The notes under the pieces are model-generated. The model did no database searches. It was given only the letters and a program-made list of their open reading frames with translations, and was not told the DNA's origin. The position numbers were made by a program, and so were the translations under genes. 64,000 nt of DNA from an uncultured Shewanella sp. (lineage in GTDB: Bacteria; Pseudomonadota; Gammaproteobacteria; Enterobacterales; Shewanellaceae): assembly GCA_947503555.1 (NCBI GenBank), contig CANNEE010000018.1, positions 46,595 through 110,594 on the forward strand, read 5' to 3'. Each line of letters opens with the position of its first letter. The first letter of the stretch is position 1. Positions 63,220 through 64,000 of the stretch are shown one piece after another.

Positions 63220-63840
63220 GTGTCATTTCATCAACTAATATACTTAGATAAAGAGTTCATTTCTGACTTATATGAAGAAAGTACAGGTAAATCACCATCT
63301 GTGAACATTACTAAAGCTGAAGGAGCAAACGCAGGTATTAAAGCCATGTTCTTAAGCGCAGGTGTCAGTTCAACAGAGAGTAAGACTTATACCATCTCAA
63401 CATCTAAAATGCTTACTGAACTAAAGTCTGAATTAGCCGCGTATGATGAATTAGATTATAAAATTGATAAACAGTTGGCTTTTAACTCTAAATATTTTTG
63501 GGTTAAGGGCTCTATGTCTGTTCAAAAAACTACTGTGACCAGACAAAAGCAAAATGTAAAAATTGATAGTTCTGGTATGAAAAAGGAAAACGTAGGGGAG
63601 CCTGAAATAAAAGGAGAAGAAAAGTATTTTAGCATTAAAGACAATAACGAGAATACATTTCCACTTATCGCAACTTCAGAATATTTTACCTCTAGTCTAT
63701 TAGATCTTATTAATCTTACAGGCACTGTTGTCGAGACCATTAACTTTGAAGTCGATGCATTGATTAGGGTCTTACCAGCAAGAACATCGTTTAACGGTTG
63801 GGTTGCAATTCCTCTAATTATTCGTGAGTCAGGCAGTTAA
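63220..63840 (+). CDS. Integron cassette 3: 206-residue protein of unknown function
   Basis: A soluble protein with no signal peptide. It starts at GTG with CGGAG seven bases upstream. The start FHQLIYLDKEFISDLYEESTG resembles DUF6414-like proteins that begin with a similar YLD motif, but this is a weak impression. A Ser/Thr-rich segment (SAGVSSTESKTYTISTSKM), a Lys-rich middle and a hydrophobic C-terminal part (LLDLINLTGTVVETINFEVDALIRVL) follow. The TAA stop overlaps the left core of attC 3. Confidence 0.8.
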   Translation: MSFHQLIYLDKEFISDLYEESTGKSPSVNITKAEGANAGIKAMFLSAGVSSTESKTYTISTSKMLTELKSELAAYDELDYKIDKQLAFNSKYFWVKGSMSVQKTTVTRQKQNVKIDSSGMKKENVGEPEIKGEEKYFSIKDNNENTFPLIATSEYFTSSLLDLINLTGTVVETINFEVDALIRVLPARTSFNGWVAIPLIIRESGS

Positions 63841-63933
63841 CAAGCCAATTAAGGTGGACGCGTAAAGCTAGGCTCGCGCTCATTCTTCGCAATTTTAGCC
63901 TAGCTTTACTTGCCACTTATTGGGGCGTTAGGT
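63835..63933 (+). repeat. attC site of cassette 3
   Basis: From agttaac, overlapping the cassette 3 stop codon, to GTTAGGT (63927-63933), which fits GTTRRRY exactly. Arms pair through gtaaagctaggct / agcctagctttac and ccaatt / ttattgg, with bulges on the left side as expected. Confidence 0.9.
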
Positions 63934-63941
63934 GTAAAAGG

Positions 63942-64000
63942 ATGTTCGAGTTAGGTAATTCTGAAAAAGCACAAATATCGATTACGAAATTATCTCATTC
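63942..64000 (+). CDS. Integron cassette 4: start of an unknown gene (partial)
   Basis: An open frame starting MFELGNSEKAQIS runs off the right edge after 19 codons. The attC core AGGTG, about seven bases before the ATG, could act as ribosome binding site. Too short to classify; its position directly after attC 3 makes it a cassette gene. Confidence 0.6.
   Translation, partial: MFELGNSEKAQISITKLSH

Noticed and set aside
62635-63933. Possible CRISPR-like or IS-end repeats among the cassettes
   Set aside because: The repeats are spaced by whole genes and fold as attC hairpins with GTT core sites, which fits integron cassettes and not CRISPR or IS ends.

Overview
The window reads as chromosome of a Shewanella-like marine gammaproteobacterium. 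The core genes give this away: clpA-clpS-cspD beside infA, a monomeric NADP isocitrate dehydrogenase, mnmA-hflD-purB, ppsA-ppsR-aroH, pheS-pheT-ihfA, a dedicated Gram-negative sortase locus, many c-di-GMP and chemotaxis proteins, and a chromosomal integron. No rRNA, tRNA, IS element, prophage or CRISPR array was seen.

Layout. 1-12.5 kb is housekeeping: the tail of a probable ate/bpt gene, infA, clpA/clpS (minus), cspD, icd (minus), rluE, nudJ, mnmA, hflD, purB and the ribosomal oxygenase roxA. 12.7-29.3 kb is central metabolism and translation: a leucine dehydrogenase behind a perfect palindrome, a MarR regulator, the FAD/Fe-S protein YdiJ, PEP synthase with its divergent regulator PpsR, a DAHP synthase, an orphan LuxR-type response regulator, lpxM, and pheS-pheT-ihfA. 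29.8-36 kb is signalling: a chemoreceptor behind a sigma-28-like promoter, a large PAS/HATPase sensor without an obvious phospho-accepting histidine, and a periplasmic-binding-protein/GGDEF fusion.

36-43 kb is a complete proteobacterial dedicated sortase (Pds) system: a class GN sortase, its single VIT/VWA substrate with a C-terminal LPQTS sorting signal, the OmpA-like PdsO, and a divergent two-component pair PdsR/PdsS whose sensor contains a CBM9-like segment. 43-57 kb is mixed: an M28 peptidase, a MASE3-PAS-GGDEF-EAL protein, an LRAT-like protein, a CBS/DUF294 protein coupled to a DEDDh exonuclease, small unknown proteins, an AI-2E family permease, folX and yfcH. 57-61 kb holds ybbP-ybbA with divergent tesA.

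From 60.96 kb to the end is the start of a chromosomal integron: an apparently intact intI with a perfect LexA-type box at its promoter, an attI region with repeats, three complete cassettes each closed by a foldable attC site, and the start of a fourth. The cassette proteins (a small lipoprotein, a six-cysteine exported protein and a 206-residue protein) are not recognised and are the most novel coding content here.

Several starts were moved from the longest ORF to a codon with a better Shine-Dalgarno or homolog fit (ldh GTG, marR TTG, ppsA GTG, ydiJ, pheS, pdsO, pdsR, intI and others). Family names rest on motif recognition and memory of homologs; no database search was run.
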